32,639 bases of DNA from CAZUVM01 sp964623885 (GCA_964623885.1 CAZUVM010000121.1:1-32639); one strand, 5' to 3'. Counted from the first letter of the stretch, positions 1 to 9,282 are shown. Notes: a model not told the origin generated them from the sequence alone. Program-made: numbers and translations.

Positions 1-1
1 G

Positions 2-1327
<1,326 letters not shown>

Positions 1328-1346
1328 AATCGTAGCGCGTAAAAGC

Positions 1347-1386
1347 GTTGGAGCGTTGAAGCGTTTGCTGCTTCAACGCGTCCAAC
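1347..1386 (+). repeat. Inverted repeat downstream of groEL
   Basis: A 16-bp stem (1347-1362 with 1370-1386, one bulged G at 1380) encloses a 7-base loop. No T-tract follows, so it is not a canonical intrinsic terminator by itself. It lies 20 bases after the groEL stop and may protect the 3' end of the mRNA or help the terminator that follows. Confidence 0.6.
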
Positions 1387-1431
1387 TAAGGCATAAGTTC
1401 AGCGGTCCGGGAGGAATCGCTGGCAAAATCG

Positions 1432-1468
1432 AGCGAGGCTGGAGCACGCCAGCCTCGCTTTTAATTTA
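1432..1468 (+). terminator. Intrinsic terminator of groEL
   Basis: A perfect 11-bp GC-rich stem, AGCGAGGCTGG paired with CCAGCCTCGCT (1432-1442 and 1449-1459), has a 6-base loop and is followed directly by CTTTTAATTT. This is a textbook Rho-independent terminator. It separates groEL from the small gene starting at 1494. Confidence 0.85.
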
Positions 1469-1493
1469 CTGGTTCTTATGGGATAGTCAGTAC

Positions 1494-1817
1494 ATGCACG
1501 AGTTTCCCGAACACGATTGGAAAGTCTTCAAGAAGCTCCAGGTCCAGGCGCACTTCCGCTATGCTCAGCGAGCGCTGGATGAGGCGGGCAGGATCCTTGC
1601 CGATCAAGCCAAAGATCCTTACGAGCGCTTCGATGCTCTGGCAAAGCTTATGCGCGAACGCGAAGAAGAATTCAATGGGTCCCTCACTGATCATAGGCGC
1701 TCGGCCGCCTTCTACGTCACGAGCATATTTTACCGCCTCGGCTTGGTCACCGATCAGGAATTGGAACAGTTCACTGACCAGACACAACAATCGGTCAGGC
1801 AAACGAGGCAATGGTGA
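1494..1817 (+). CDS. Small conserved-looking hypothetical protein (107 aa)
   Basis: Function not recognised. The ATG at 1494 is chosen because everything upstream in this frame lies inside groEL or its terminator. The product is soluble, highly charged and predicted mostly alpha-helical (HFRYAQRALDEAGRILADQA, then a run with EREEE), with no signal peptide, membrane segment or metal-binding motif. The tail is rich in Gln, Thr and Arg. The stop at 1815-1817 is one base from the ATG of the membrane protein at 1819, so the two are almost certainly translated together. No clear Shine-Dalgarno sequence is visible. It could be a regulatory or scaffold partner of the downstream membrane protein, but this rests only on the coupling. 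Confidence 0.7.
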   Translation: MHEFPEHDWKVFKKLQVQAHFRYAQRALDEAGRILADQAKDPYERFDALAKLMREREEEFNGSLTDHRRSAAFYVTSIFYRLGLVTDQELEQFTDQTQQSVRQTRQW

Positions 1818-1818
1818 G

Positions 1819-2268
1819 ATGGATGCTGCCGGCCAAAGCCAACCGAATAGCGATCGGCAGTTCCGCCGACTGTTGACTCTCGCCACTTCATTGGCATTGG
1901 CCGTGATGATTGCCTCCGTCGGCTCGATTCGCACCAGCGGGGCCGGGCTGCAGTTTGTCTGGCATTGGTCGGTGCTGATCTGGAGCCTGCTCGGTGCTCT
2001 CTGTGCCTGGCCTTTCTGGCGACTGGTTTGGGCCGTGCAGGATCGTCCCAGTCCGCGTAATAAGCTGCGCCTCGTGCTCTTTTGTGCGCTGATGTTCGCG
2101 CTTGGTTTGGCCGGTTTTCTGTATCCCCTTCGCTATGCGGCTCCGGCCTACCGAAGCGACCTTATCGAAGGCCTGATTGCTGCCGTCCTGGTGCTCGCCG
2201 CCGGCGGTGCCATGCTCTACGTTCTCGGGCGCGCGTTTTCGAGGGCTGATTCGCACTCCAAAGAATAA
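1819..2268 (+). CDS. Four-helix inner-membrane protein, unknown function
   Basis: Function not recognised. The 149-residue protein has four hydrophobic segments: about 22-40 (LLTLATSLALAVMIASVG), 48-75 (a Trp-rich pair of turns around VLIWSLLGALCAWPFW), 83-105 (VLFCALMFALGLAGFLYPL) and 115-140 (GLIAAVLVLAAGGAMLYVLG). Short basic stretches (RQFRR, RPSPRNKLR) suggest cytoplasmic ends. The ATG at 1819 is one base after the upstream stop, which decides the start over the longer open frame that overlaps the neighbour. No enzymatic motif is visible. It probably forms a two-gene unit with the 107-residue protein before it. Confidence 0.7.
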   Translation: MDAAGQSQPNSDRQFRRLLTLATSLALAVMIASVGSIRTSGAGLQFVWHWSVLIWSLLGALCAWPFWRLVWAVQDRPSPRNKLRLVLFCALMFALGLAGFLYPLRYAAPAYRSDLIEGLIAAVLVLAAGGAMLYVLGRAFSRADSHSKE

Positions 2269-2332
2269 ACAATAGATCGCTTTTGCTTTTCCTCACGCCG
2301 GCCGTACAATCCGCCTCCACGAAAGAACGACA

Positions 2333-2971
2333 ATGGCGACTGCTGAACGAGTACTGTGTTTTAAACGGGAACTTTTCGAAAAGTTGGGTGTGTTCCAAGG
2401 GCTGAGCCTCGAGGTTGAAAAATACCTTCCCGTGCTCACTTCTTCCTCGGAGTTGGTGTACATCAACCGGAGCGACGCCGAACAGGATAAACGCTTTAAG
2501 CAGCTCATCCCGTACGTCCTCGTGATCTGCAAAGGAAAAATCCTGAGATACCGCCGTGGAAAAGGCGGTGAGGAAACCCGCCTGCACGGTTTGTATTCCG
2601 TGGGTATCGGCGGCCACATTTCCGAGGAGGATTCCGGGTTGTTTACCAAGGGCATCGGTTATCAGGAAGCGATGCGGCGCGAAGTGATGGAAGAAGTGGC
2701 CATTAATGAAGTCAACGAAGCCGCTGTCGCCGTAATTAACGACGACAGTACCGATGTCGGTTGGGTGCATTTCGGCGTCGTGCACGTGATGCCGGTGAAA
2801 GACGAGTCGGTGGCGGGCCGCCGCAGCGGAATCGTCGCCCCGGAGTTCATCCCAATCGCCGAAGCGGTTAAGAACTCGTCCTCTTACGAATCGTGGTCTC
2901 GGTTCTGCCTGGAAAATCTCGATACTCTTCTGCAGAAAGCGGCCGCTCTGGGCGTTTCGGAAAAGTTGTAG
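2333..2971 (+). CDS. Nudix-superfamily hydrolase (predicted MutT-like phosphoesterase)
   Basis: A soluble 212-residue protein. The centre reads GIGGHISEED at residues 91-100, followed after a short insertion by RREVMEEV at 115-122. This is a variant Nudix box, with the REXXEE metal-binding helix intact and the spacing from the glycine longer than in MutT. From memory this layout, with an ICKGKILRYRRGKGGEE strand before the box, resembles the COG4112-type predicted phosphoesterases. Such proteins hydrolyse a nucleoside-diphosphate-linked substrate using Mg2+, but the substrate cannot be read from the sequence. The ATG at 2333 has no strong ribosome-binding site. The stop codon at 2969-2971 lies inside a palindromic repeat that begins at 2967. 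Confidence 0.8.
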   Translation: MATAERVLCFKRELFEKLGVFQGLSLEVEKYLPVLTSSSELVYINRSDAEQDKRFKQLIPYVLVICKGKILRYRRGKGGEETRLHGLYSVGIGGHISEEDSGLFTKGIGYQEAMRREVMEEVAINEVNEAAVAVINDDSTDVGWVHFGVVHVMPVKDESVAGRRSGIVAPEFIPIAEAVKNSSSYESWSRFCLENLDTLLQKAAALGVSEKL

Positions 2972-3043
2972 GAGACGACGTGAGGAGTCTCTAATTCATT
3001 TGAAAAGCCCAGGAAATGAGGGACTCCTCACGTCGTCCCCTAC
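2967..3043. repeat. Palindromic element, copy 1, between convergent genes
   Basis: Two 26-base arms (2967-2992 and 3018-3043) pair with only two or three imperfect positions around a 25-base centre that itself contains TCATTT and AAATGA. The reverse complement matches the element at 32325-32390 almost base for base. It supplies the stop codon of the Nudix gene and ends two bases before the TolC-like stop codon at 3046-3048, so it may act as a transcript barrier between the convergent genes. It looks like a REP- or MITE-type dispersed repeat. Confidence 0.75.
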
Positions 3044-3045
3044 AG

Positions 3046-4401
3046 TTACTGCCGGCCCTTGTCGACGATACCTACGGCGCGGCTAAGGGTGTACTGCGCC
3101 TTGTTATACTCGGCCAGAGCTGTCACGTAATCGGCCCTCGCGCGCTCGAGGTCTTGCTGAGCCTGGATATCCTCCAACACAATGCCAACGCCGAATTGTT
3201 TGCGCTCGTGAGTCACTCGCATGGTTTCCTCAGCCGCAGCGAGCTTTTCTTCGGCCAATGCAATCTGATCGGCTTGCGATTGCAAACGGGCTAACGCGGT
3301 AACCACCTCCGCGGTGATCTCATCCTTCAATCGATCTCCGCTGAGCATCGCCTGCGCCAATTTGGCTTTGCTGGAGTGAACACGCCCGGGATCAAACAGC
3401 CCACCTGGACCCACCCGCCAGCTCAGCCCTACCAGGTAATCACCCTCGGCGGCGAAATGATCCGGCCCACTGTCCGGTCCACCGCCGAGCCCACCCCCAT
3501 AGGCCTGAGCGTTCAAGGTAGGAATCAGTGGGCCATAAACCGCGCCTTTTTTGTCCTCACGAGCCGCGGATATCAGCGCCTGGTTTTCCCGCAGCTCCGG
3601 GCGCGCTGCCAAGGCTTGCTCGACCAATTCGTTCGCCGAGGCGTTAGTTGCGAACAAGTTTAGTCTCGCCATTCCGGAATCCTGCGGCACCAACTCCACT
3701 CGTGAATCCAAGTGCAGCACGCGAGCCAACTGCACGCCGGCGACCCGCTGCGATTCTACCGCCTGCCGCAGCGTCATTTGATATTGCTTTGTTTGAGTCT
3801 GGACGCGCAGTTCATCGCCTTTGAAAGCCAGGCCCGAGGTTACCGCCACATGGAGTTGCTGTTGGTAATCCTGCGACACACTGACGGCATTCGATGCAAC
3901 CTCAACCAGCGCTTTGGCCCTCGCCAATTCGAAGTATCCTCGCGCCGCATCGAGCAGCGCTTGCTGGCGCTGGGTCTCGAGTGCCTGATCCGACGCGTGG
4001 ACCAATTGTTTGGCGGACAAAGATTGATAGAGCGCATCACCCAGGTCCAATTGCGCGGCGATCGCAATGCCCGGCGAATAAGATTGAAAATGCGCATCGG
4101 AAATAATGCCCGAGGGAACCGCCTGCGCGACTCCGTCGCGGCGATGATACGTGAAACTCGGGGCTATCCACGGGAAAAAACGCTCTACGGCGCTGGAATG
4201 TTCAGCTTCCGCTTGACGCAATTGCTCGCGCGCGATCTGCACGTCCAGATTGCGAGCGCCGGCTAACCTTAGTGTGGTTGGCAGATCTATTGGGTATATG
4301 CCGTTCGTCTCCTGGGCGGAAGCAACGAGCAGGGAAGCGAAAAGGACACAGAGCCATCCCGAAGCTGAGTGGTAGACGATTCGTGGCATGGAAAAACTCA
4401 C
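3046..4401 (-). CDS. TolC-family outer-membrane efflux protein
   Basis: Outer-membrane channel completing a tripartite efflux pump. A 451-residue product is read from the GTG at 4401, which overlaps the adaptor stop codon by four bases (GTGA); an ATG four codons further in (4389) is an alternative. The N-terminus has a signal peptide with hydrophobic core WLCVLFASLLVASA and probable cleavage after ASA. The rest shows the duplicated helical-hairpin pattern of the OEP family: long amphipathic stretches rich in Ala, Gln, Glu and Leu (ARNLDVQIAREQLRQAEAEH; ARPELRENQALISAAREDKK; RKQFGVGIVLEDIQAQQDLE) and a C-terminal YVTALAEYNKAQYTLSRAVG. Order in the operon is regulator, pump, adaptor, channel. 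Substrate unknown. Confidence 0.93.
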   Translation of the reverse strand: MSFSMPRIVYHSASGWLCVLFASLLVASAQETNGIYPIDLPTTLRLAGARNLDVQIAREQLRQAEAEHSSAVERFFPWIAPSFTYHRRDGVAQAVPSGIISDAHFQSYSPGIAIAAQLDLGDALYQSLSAKQLVHASDQALETQRQQALLDAARGYFELARAKALVEVASNAVSVSQDYQQQLHVAVTSGLAFKGDELRVQTQTKQYQMTLRQAVESQRVAGVQLARVLHLDSRVELVPQDSGMARLNLFATNASANELVEQALAARPELRENQALISAAREDKKGAVYGPLIPTLNAQAYGGGLGGGPDSGPDHFAAEGDYLVGLSWRVGPGGLFDPGRVHSSKAKLAQAMLSGDRLKDEITAEVVTALARLQSQADQIALAEEKLAAAEETMRVTHERKQFGVGIVLEDIQAQQDLERARADYVTALAEYNKAQYTLSRAVGIVDKGRQ

Positions 4402-5525
4402 TTTGACTCAGTGATCGTGACGGACTGACCGTCGTTCGGCGCTTGCTTGCCGATCAGGATCACCTTCTGGTCCGGTTGCAAGCCACTGATAATTTCCACG
4501 TGTGTGCCGTCGTTGAACCCGGTTTGAACTTTCGTTTTTTTAGCTTTGTTGTCCGCGATGACGAAGACGGAGGTCCCGGATTTTTCAGTGAGATGCGCTC
4601 CTGTTGGGATCAGCAATGCGTTTTCTTTTTGTTCCAGGCCAATTTTGACGGTTGCATACATGCCGGGCCGCAACTCCAGCGTCGGATTAGGAAGCTCTAT
4701 CTCCGTTAGCATCGTTTTACTCGCCTCATCGAGCGCGTACGCAAACCGGGTTACTTTGCCGTCGAAGCTTTTTCCCGGCAGGCCTTCCACCGTCAATTTG
4801 ATGGGCTGATCCGTTTTGACCAGCGACGCTTCAACCTCCGGCACGGCAACCTGCAGTCGGACTCGATTGAAATCGGTCAACGTCATCATCGCCGCATTTT
4901 GCGCGGCGGTGCCCGACGTGGCCGCCGGAATGAACGCGCCGGGGTCCACCAGGCGCCTTGTGATGATCCCCGAGAACGGCGCCTCAATCCTGGAATAATT
5001 GAGCAACGTTTGAATGCGTTCCAGATTGGCTTTGGCAATCTTTAGTCGGCCGTTGGCATCATCCACTGTTTGAGGCACCACCAAATCCGGCGCTTTCTTC
5101 TGTGATTCGCTCAGCCTCTGGTAATCGATTCCGGCGACCTCCACTTCCGCCTGGTAACGCGCACGGTCGGCAACCAACTCCGGAACCTCAATCTCGGCCA
5201 ACAGTTGCCCCTCTTTCACCATGTCGCCTTTATCGACGTTAATGGCTTTGAGATAGCCGGCGACCTTCGCGTACAAGGTCGCTTCCTGGTAAGGCTTGAT
5301 TTCGCCAGGCAAGCTCACGAATCGGGTGATCGGACCCCGTTGAGCCGACGCAAGCTGCACAGCCAGCGGGGCAGGGGACGAGCTCTTGGTTGCTTCACCG
5401 GCGCTCCGATCACATCCGCAAATGGACGCCAAGACCAAGGTCAGCACGCCGACCTCAAGCCAGGGCAAGTTTTTTGCAGCGCATGGTTCTGCAGCGGCTT
5501 CGATTTCGGGATCAATTCGTTTCAT
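4398..5525 (-). CDS. RND efflux periplasmic adaptor (HlyD/MFP family), probable lipoprotein
   Basis: Membrane-fusion protein linking the RND pump to the outer-membrane channel. The start chosen is the ATG at 5525, 13 bases after the pump stop. An ATG at 5567 (GGATCC just upstream) or at 5612 would extend it by 14 or 29 residues but overlap the pump gene. The hydrophobic segment VGVLTLVLASICGC ends in a plausible lipobox (ICGC), suggesting lipidation. The family pattern follows: PGEIKPYQEATLYAKVAGYL and VDKGDMVKEGQLLAEIEVPE form the first half of the lipoyl-like domain. A long helical hairpin comes next, then YSRIEAPFSGIITRRLVDPG (second lipoyl half), a beta-barrel region and a C-terminal LRPGMYATVKIGLEQ membrane-proximal domain. 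It is translationally coupled to the channel gene. Confidence 0.93.
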   Translation of the reverse strand: MKRIDPEIEAAAEPCAAKNLPWLEVGVLTLVLASICGCDRSAGEATKSSSPAPLAVQLASAQRGPITRFVSLPGEIKPYQEATLYAKVAGYLKAINVDKGDMVKEGQLLAEIEVPELVADRARYQAEVEVAGIDYQRLSESQKKAPDLVVPQTVDDANGRLKIAKANLERIQTLLNYSRIEAPFSGIITRRLVDPGAFIPAATSGTAAQNAAMMTLTDFNRVRLQVAVPEVEASLVKTDQPIKLTVEGLPGKSFDGKVTRFAYALDEASKTMLTEIELPNPTLELRPGMYATVKIGLEQKENALLIPTGAHLTEKSGTSVFVIADNKAKKTKVQTGFNDGTHVEIISGLQPDQKVILIGKQAPNDGQSVTITESK

Positions 5526-5538
5526 GAAAGCACGTGTG

Positions 5539-8500
5539 CTATCGGGTTTCTTTGGCCGTTTCCTCATCCGGATCCAATGATGCGGATCTCCGGTGGGCGC
5601 GGGATTGCACAATCGCGAAAACCGAGGGCAGAATGAGCAGCGTGGCGGCTGTCGCTACCGCCAGTCCGCCCACGACCGCCCGTCCCAGCGGCGCTGTTTG
5701 CTCGCCCCCATGCCCAAGCCCCAGCGCCATCGGTAACATGCCAGCAATCATGGCGGCGCTGGTCATCAGTATCGGGCGCAAGCGACTTTGAGCCCCTTCA
5801 ATCGCCGCCGCCTGGGCCGACGCCCCGCCTAAACGATTCCGTTCAGCGAACGCCACCAGCAAAATCGCGTTCGCCACCGCTACGCCCACCGCCATGATCG
5901 CTCCCATGAAGGACTCAATATTCAAGGTCGTCCCTGTCACCCAGAGGGTGAACGCTACCCCGGCAATAACCGCCGGAATGGTCGACACCACGATCAGCGA
6001 CAACTTCACTGATTGAAAATTCGCCACCAGCAGAAGGAAGATCACCGCGATCGCCACGAGCAATCCAGTGCGCAACCCATCGAGCATTTGGCCCATCGGC
6101 ACGACCTGGCCTCTGACTGCCACATTCACTCGGGGCGGCGGGCTGCCCAAATCGCGCAGCGACTCGGCAACTTTCCGGCCGGCTGTCCCTAGATCAGCCC
6201 CGGAAATGTTTGCCGTTACGGTGATGGTTCGCTGCATGTTGTAGCGCTCATATTCACCTACGGTTGTGCCTTCAGTGACTTTTGCAATGTTACGCAACAA
6301 AAGTTCGTCTTTGCCGCGAAACGCAATGGGCAGGTTTTGTGCCTGTTCCACCGAGTTCATTCGCACCTGTGGTATTTCGACCTGCAGTTGGTAGGCTACG
6401 CCGCTGTTCGGGTCCGCCCAGTAATTCGGCACGACGAACCGGCTCGACGAAGTCGCCGGCACAAGCGAGTGTGAAACGTCAGCCATCTTAATCCCCATCA
6501 TCCCGGCGCGCTCGCGATCCACTGCGACGTCGACCGTGGGGTAGTCCAGAGTTTGTCCGAATTGCACGTCGCGCAGAAATGTGATCGTGCTCAGGCGCTC
6601 TTTGACCCTCTCAGCAAACTCACGGCTGGCCGCGAGGTTGGGTCCGCTCACTGCCACTTCGATCGGCGTAGGTGATCCCAGACTCATCACCCGGCTGAGG
6701 ATGTCGCTCGGTTCGAACGAGTAGCTCACGCCGGGAAGTTCCTCGGTAAATCTGCGCCGCAATCGTTCCTGCAGCGCGCTGATTCGAATCGGCGTCCCCG
6801 GCTTTAATTGCACCTGCACGACTCCTTCCTCGGAGCCTCCGTTCCAAAGATAAATAAAGTTGATCGGGTAACTGGCTCCGTGCACACCTACGAAACCCAA
6901 GGTGATCTCGACATTGGTTGGGCCGACCTCCTGCTTGATCAAATCGAGCATCCTGAGTGCAACCGCTTCGGTCCGCTCCACCGCCGAGCCGGCAGGCGCA
7001 CGCAATCGCACCTGAAGCTGCCCGGCGTCGACGCGCGGGAAAATCTCGGTGCCAAGTTGGCGGCCAATCAGGACAATGGCCAGCGCTGCCACTAAAACGT
7101 AAACAGCGAGCACCAGCCAGCGAAGCTTCACCACACGACCGGCCAGACTAGCGTAGTTTTTTTGAAAGCGCCGAAAGCGCCCCTCGGAGTTATCGGCTGC
7201 GGCTGACTCATGGCCGCGCAGGAACCAAATCGACAGGATTGGCACCAGTGTCGTCGAGAGTAAATAGGACGCGATCATCGCAAATCCGACTGCCAACGAA
7301 AGCGGCAGGAACATTGCCTTGGCGGCCCCGGACATGAATAAGGTCGGCACGAACATGGCCAGAATGCAGAACATCGCCAGCAGCCGCGGAACGGATGTCT
7401 CGGTAGTTGCGTCGCGCGCTGCCAGTCGTAAACCACGGCCCTGCGTCACGTGCGTGTGGATATTTTCAATGCAGACGGTAGCTTCGTCGACGAGGATGCC
7501 GACCGCGAGTGCCAGGCCTCCGAGGGTCATGATATTGATCGTCTGCTTGGAAACCCAAAGCGCCAGCACGGCTGCCATTAGCGAGAGGGGGATATTGATG
7601 ACCACGATCAGCGCGCTGCGCCAGTCGCGCAGGAACAGCAGGATCATCACCCCGGTGAGCACTGCTCCCAAACCGCCTTCGAGTGTTAATCCCTGGATTG
7701 CGCGCGTCACATACGGCGATTGATCGAACTCATAGCTTACTTTGACATCCCCAGGGAGGACGCTCTGAAAGCGGGGCAGGTTCTGCTTTACCAGATTTAC
7801 GACCGAGAGCGTTGAGGCATCCGAGCGTTTGGTGACCGGGATGTAAACCGTGCGCCGTCCGTTCACCAGCGCATAGCTGGTGACGATGTCCGACCCATCA
7901 ATCACGTCCCCAACGTCCCTCAGAAAAATCGCCGGATAGATCCCCGTGCGAATGGGCACTCCTTCGAGGTCCTTGATATTCCGGACAACCGAATTCAGCG
8001 GTACCATCGGGTACTTGCCTGCAATCGGCATATTGCCGGACGGCGAGATCAGGTTGGCGGCCGTCATGGCGGCCACGACGTCATCGGGCGATACGTGGTA
8101 AGCCCGCAATCGATCCGGCTTGAGATTAACGACAATGCTGCGCGCGCTGCCGCCGAACGGCGGCGGCGCCGAAACTCCCGGTAAGGTCGCGAACAACGGA
8201 CGCACCAGATTCAGCGCGGCGTCCTGCATTTCTCCCACTGTCCGGGTTTCGCTTGAAAACACGAGATTGCCGACCGGCACGCTGCCGGCGTCGAACCGCA
8301 TAATGAACGGCGGCACCGTCCCCGGAGGCATGAACGCGCGCGCGCGGTTCACATACGCCACCGTCTCGGACATGGCCTGCGACATGTCCGTTCCGGGATG
8401 GAACTGCAGTTTAATCAGCGCCGCACCTTGAATGGACTTCGATTCGACGTGCTCGATTCCGGTGATGTACAGAAAGTGGTACTCGTAATAGTAAGTGAGA

Positions 8501-8685
8501 TAACCCTCCATTTGCGCCGGGTCCATGCCGCCATACGGCTGCGCCACGTAAATCGTGGGAATTCCCAACGTCGGGAAAATGTCACGCGGCATCTGGCGCA
8601 GCGCCACAAATGATCCCAGAGCAAGCGCCACAACCGCCACGATGATCGTGAACGGTCGACGCAGCGCTGTTTGGATCAAACTCAT
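5539..8685 (-). CDS. RND-family efflux transporter, inner-membrane pump subunit
   Basis: Proton-driven exporter of the AcrB/CusA superfamily; 1048 residues, the normal length. The N-terminus MSLIQTALRRPF leads into TM1. Two large periplasmic loops follow TM1 and TM7, with the two sets of hydrophobic helices expected for 12 TM. TM4 reads GGLALAVGILVDEATVCIEN (about 389-408). D400 corresponds to the first proton-relay Asp of AcrB (D407) and E401 stands where AcrB has D408, a substitution I recall in a soil-bacterial RND subgroup. The C-terminal half carries GAIMAVGVAVANAILLVAFA and ARSRLRPILMT-like motifs. The ATG at 8685 overlaps the PadR stop by four bases. Sequence alone does not tell drugs from metals, although PadR control favours organic toxicants. 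Confidence 0.95.
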   Translation of the reverse strand: MSLIQTALRRPFTIIVAVVALALGSFVALRQMPRDIFPTLGIPTIYVAQPYGGMDPAQMEGYLTYYYEYHFLYITGIEHVESKSIQGAALIKLQFHPGTDMSQAMSETVAYVNRARAFMPPGTVPPFIMRFDAGSVPVGNLVFSSETRTVGEMQDAALNLVRPLFATLPGVSAPPPFGGSARSIVVNLKPDRLRAYHVSPDDVVAAMTAANLISPSGNMPIAGKYPMVPLNSVVRNIKDLEGVPIRTGIYPAIFLRDVGDVIDGSDIVTSYALVNGRRTVYIPVTKRSDASTLSVVNLVKQNLPRFQSVLPGDVKVSYEFDQSPYVTRAIQGLTLEGGLGAVLTGVMILLFLRDWRSALIVVINIPLSLMAAVLALWVSKQTINIMTLGGLALAVGILVDEATVCIENIHTHVTQGRGLRLAARDATTETSVPRLLAMFCILAMFVPTLFMSGAAKAMFLPLSLAVGFAMIASYLLSTTLVPILSIWFLRGHESAAADNSEGRFRRFQKNYASLAGRVVKLRWLVLAVYVLVAALAIVLIGRQLGTEIFPRVDAGQLQVRLRAPAGSAVERTEAVALRMLDLIKQEVGPTNVEITLGFVGVHGASYPINFIYLWNGGSEEGVVQVQLKPGTPIRISALQERLRRRFTEELPGVSYSFEPSDILSRVMSLGSPTPIEVAVSGPNLAASREFAERVKERLSTITFLRDVQFGQTLDYPTVDVAVDRERAGMMGIKMADVSHSLVPATSSSRFVVPNYWADPNSGVAYQLQVEIPQVRMNSVEQAQNLPIAFRGKDELLLRNIAKVTEGTTVGEYERYNMQRTITVTANISGADLGTAGRKVAESLRDLGSPPPRVNVAVRGQVVPMGQMLDGLRTGLLVAIAVIFLLLVANFQSVKLSLIVVSTIPAVIAGVAFTLWVTGTTLNIESFMGAIMAVGVAVANAILLVAFAERNRLGGASAQAAAIEGAQSRLRPILMTSAAMIAGMLPMALGLGHGGEQTAPLGRAVVGGLAVATAATLLILPSVFAIVQSRAHRRSASLDPDEETAKETR

Positions 8686-9002
8686 GCTCGATTTTTCACA
8701 ACCTCTTTGTGCAGCTCTTTAATCTGGCCACGAATCATCGCCAACACCTGGTGGCCTGCGCGCGTCAGCCGGTAATCGCGGCGGGCACGGCGCCCCCTTT
8801 TAGGATCTGCCTGTCCTTTGAGCCAGCCCAGGCGTTCCATCCGGTGGAGTAGTGGATACAAGGTGCCGGGACTTAATTCATAACCGTGCTCACGCAATTC
8901 ATTTAGCATCCACTGACCATGCACCGGCTCCCGTGCCGCATGGTGCAGGATGTGTACTTTCCAAAAACCCAGGAGAATCTCGCGATTGGCCGGTTCCATC
9001 AT
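8682..9002 (-). CDS. PadR-family transcriptional regulator
   Basis: Winged-helix repressor, first gene of the efflux operon. The core is REILLGFWKVHILHHAA, then VHGQWMLNELREHGYELS, then PGTLYPLLHRMERLGWL, which is the PadR recognition helix and wing. A basic stretch (PKRGRRARRDYRLT) and a C-terminal dimerisation helix follow. I choose the ATG at 9002 because the PadR family usually starts a few residues before REILL. A TTG at 9062 or a GTG at 9026 would add 20 or 8 residues, but that would put a perfect operator-like palindrome (9029-9045) inside or against the coding region. The stop overlaps the pump ATG (ATGA). Such proteins usually repress their own pump operon and release DNA on binding a pump substrate. 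Confidence 0.88.
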   Translation of the reverse strand: MMEPANREILLGFWKVHILHHAAREPVHGQWMLNELREHGYELSPGTLYPLLHRMERLGWLKGQADPKRGRRARRDYRLTRAGHQVLAMIRGQIKELHKEVVKNRA

Positions 9003-9028
9003 ATAACGGGGATCGATGTCAGCCACTG

Positions 9029-9045
9029 TAATACGCTGCGTATTA
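9029..9045. promoter_or_regulatory. Perfect 17-bp palindrome, candidate PadR operator
   Basis: TAATACGC-T-GCGTATTA is a perfect dyad just upstream of the preferred PadR start at 9002. A TTGACA hexamer (minus strand, 9052-9047) lies beside it, though no good -10 box at normal spacing was found. Location and symmetry fit an autoregulatory binding site; assignment to PadR is inference. Confidence 0.5.
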
Positions 9046-9220
9046 TTGTCAATCGAAGTCAATGCGCAGGAGATTTATTTTTGGCCGTTCAGTTCCAAAG
9101 GTCTCGATACCTGGAAACCTTCCCAACTTGTGGGTTGAGGGGAGTTGGCGTTACGCAGATTCCAATTTGTCGGGCCAATACCCCATATCCGCAGCCGGGG
9201 CCCTGAACCAGCATTTCCTG

Positions 9221-9238
9221 CGCAAAAAATTTTTTGCG
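9221..9238. promoter_or_regulatory. Perfect 18-bp palindrome over the -35 box of the signalling operon
   Basis: CGCAAAAAATTTTTTGCG reads identically on both strands. Flanking CCTG (9217-9220) and CAGG (9240-9243) extend the symmetry with one unpaired base. Its right end overlaps the proposed -35 hexamer at 9234-9239, so a bound protein would block or reposition polymerase. The A6T6 core would also bend DNA. Which protein binds is unknown. Confidence 0.5.
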
Positions 9239-9262
9239 ACAGGGGTAGTCATCGATGATAAT
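9234..9262 (+). promoter_or_regulatory. Sigma70-like promoter of the RsbRST-type operon
   Basis: TTGCGA at 9234-9239 is a 4/6 -35 match. After exactly 17 bases comes GATAAT at 9257-9262, a 5/6 match to the -10 consensus. The predicted start near 9269 leaves a leader of about 14 bases before the ATG at 9283, with no evident Shine-Dalgarno sequence. Confidence 0.5.
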
Positions 9263-9282
9263 ATGGTCAGCAAACGGTTCTT

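Noticed and set aside
1347..1386. Hairpin after groEL considered as a tRNA or structured RNA
   Set aside because: It is a single stem-loop without cloverleaf arms or a CCA-adjacent acceptor; no tRNA or rRNA gene was recognised anywhere in the window.
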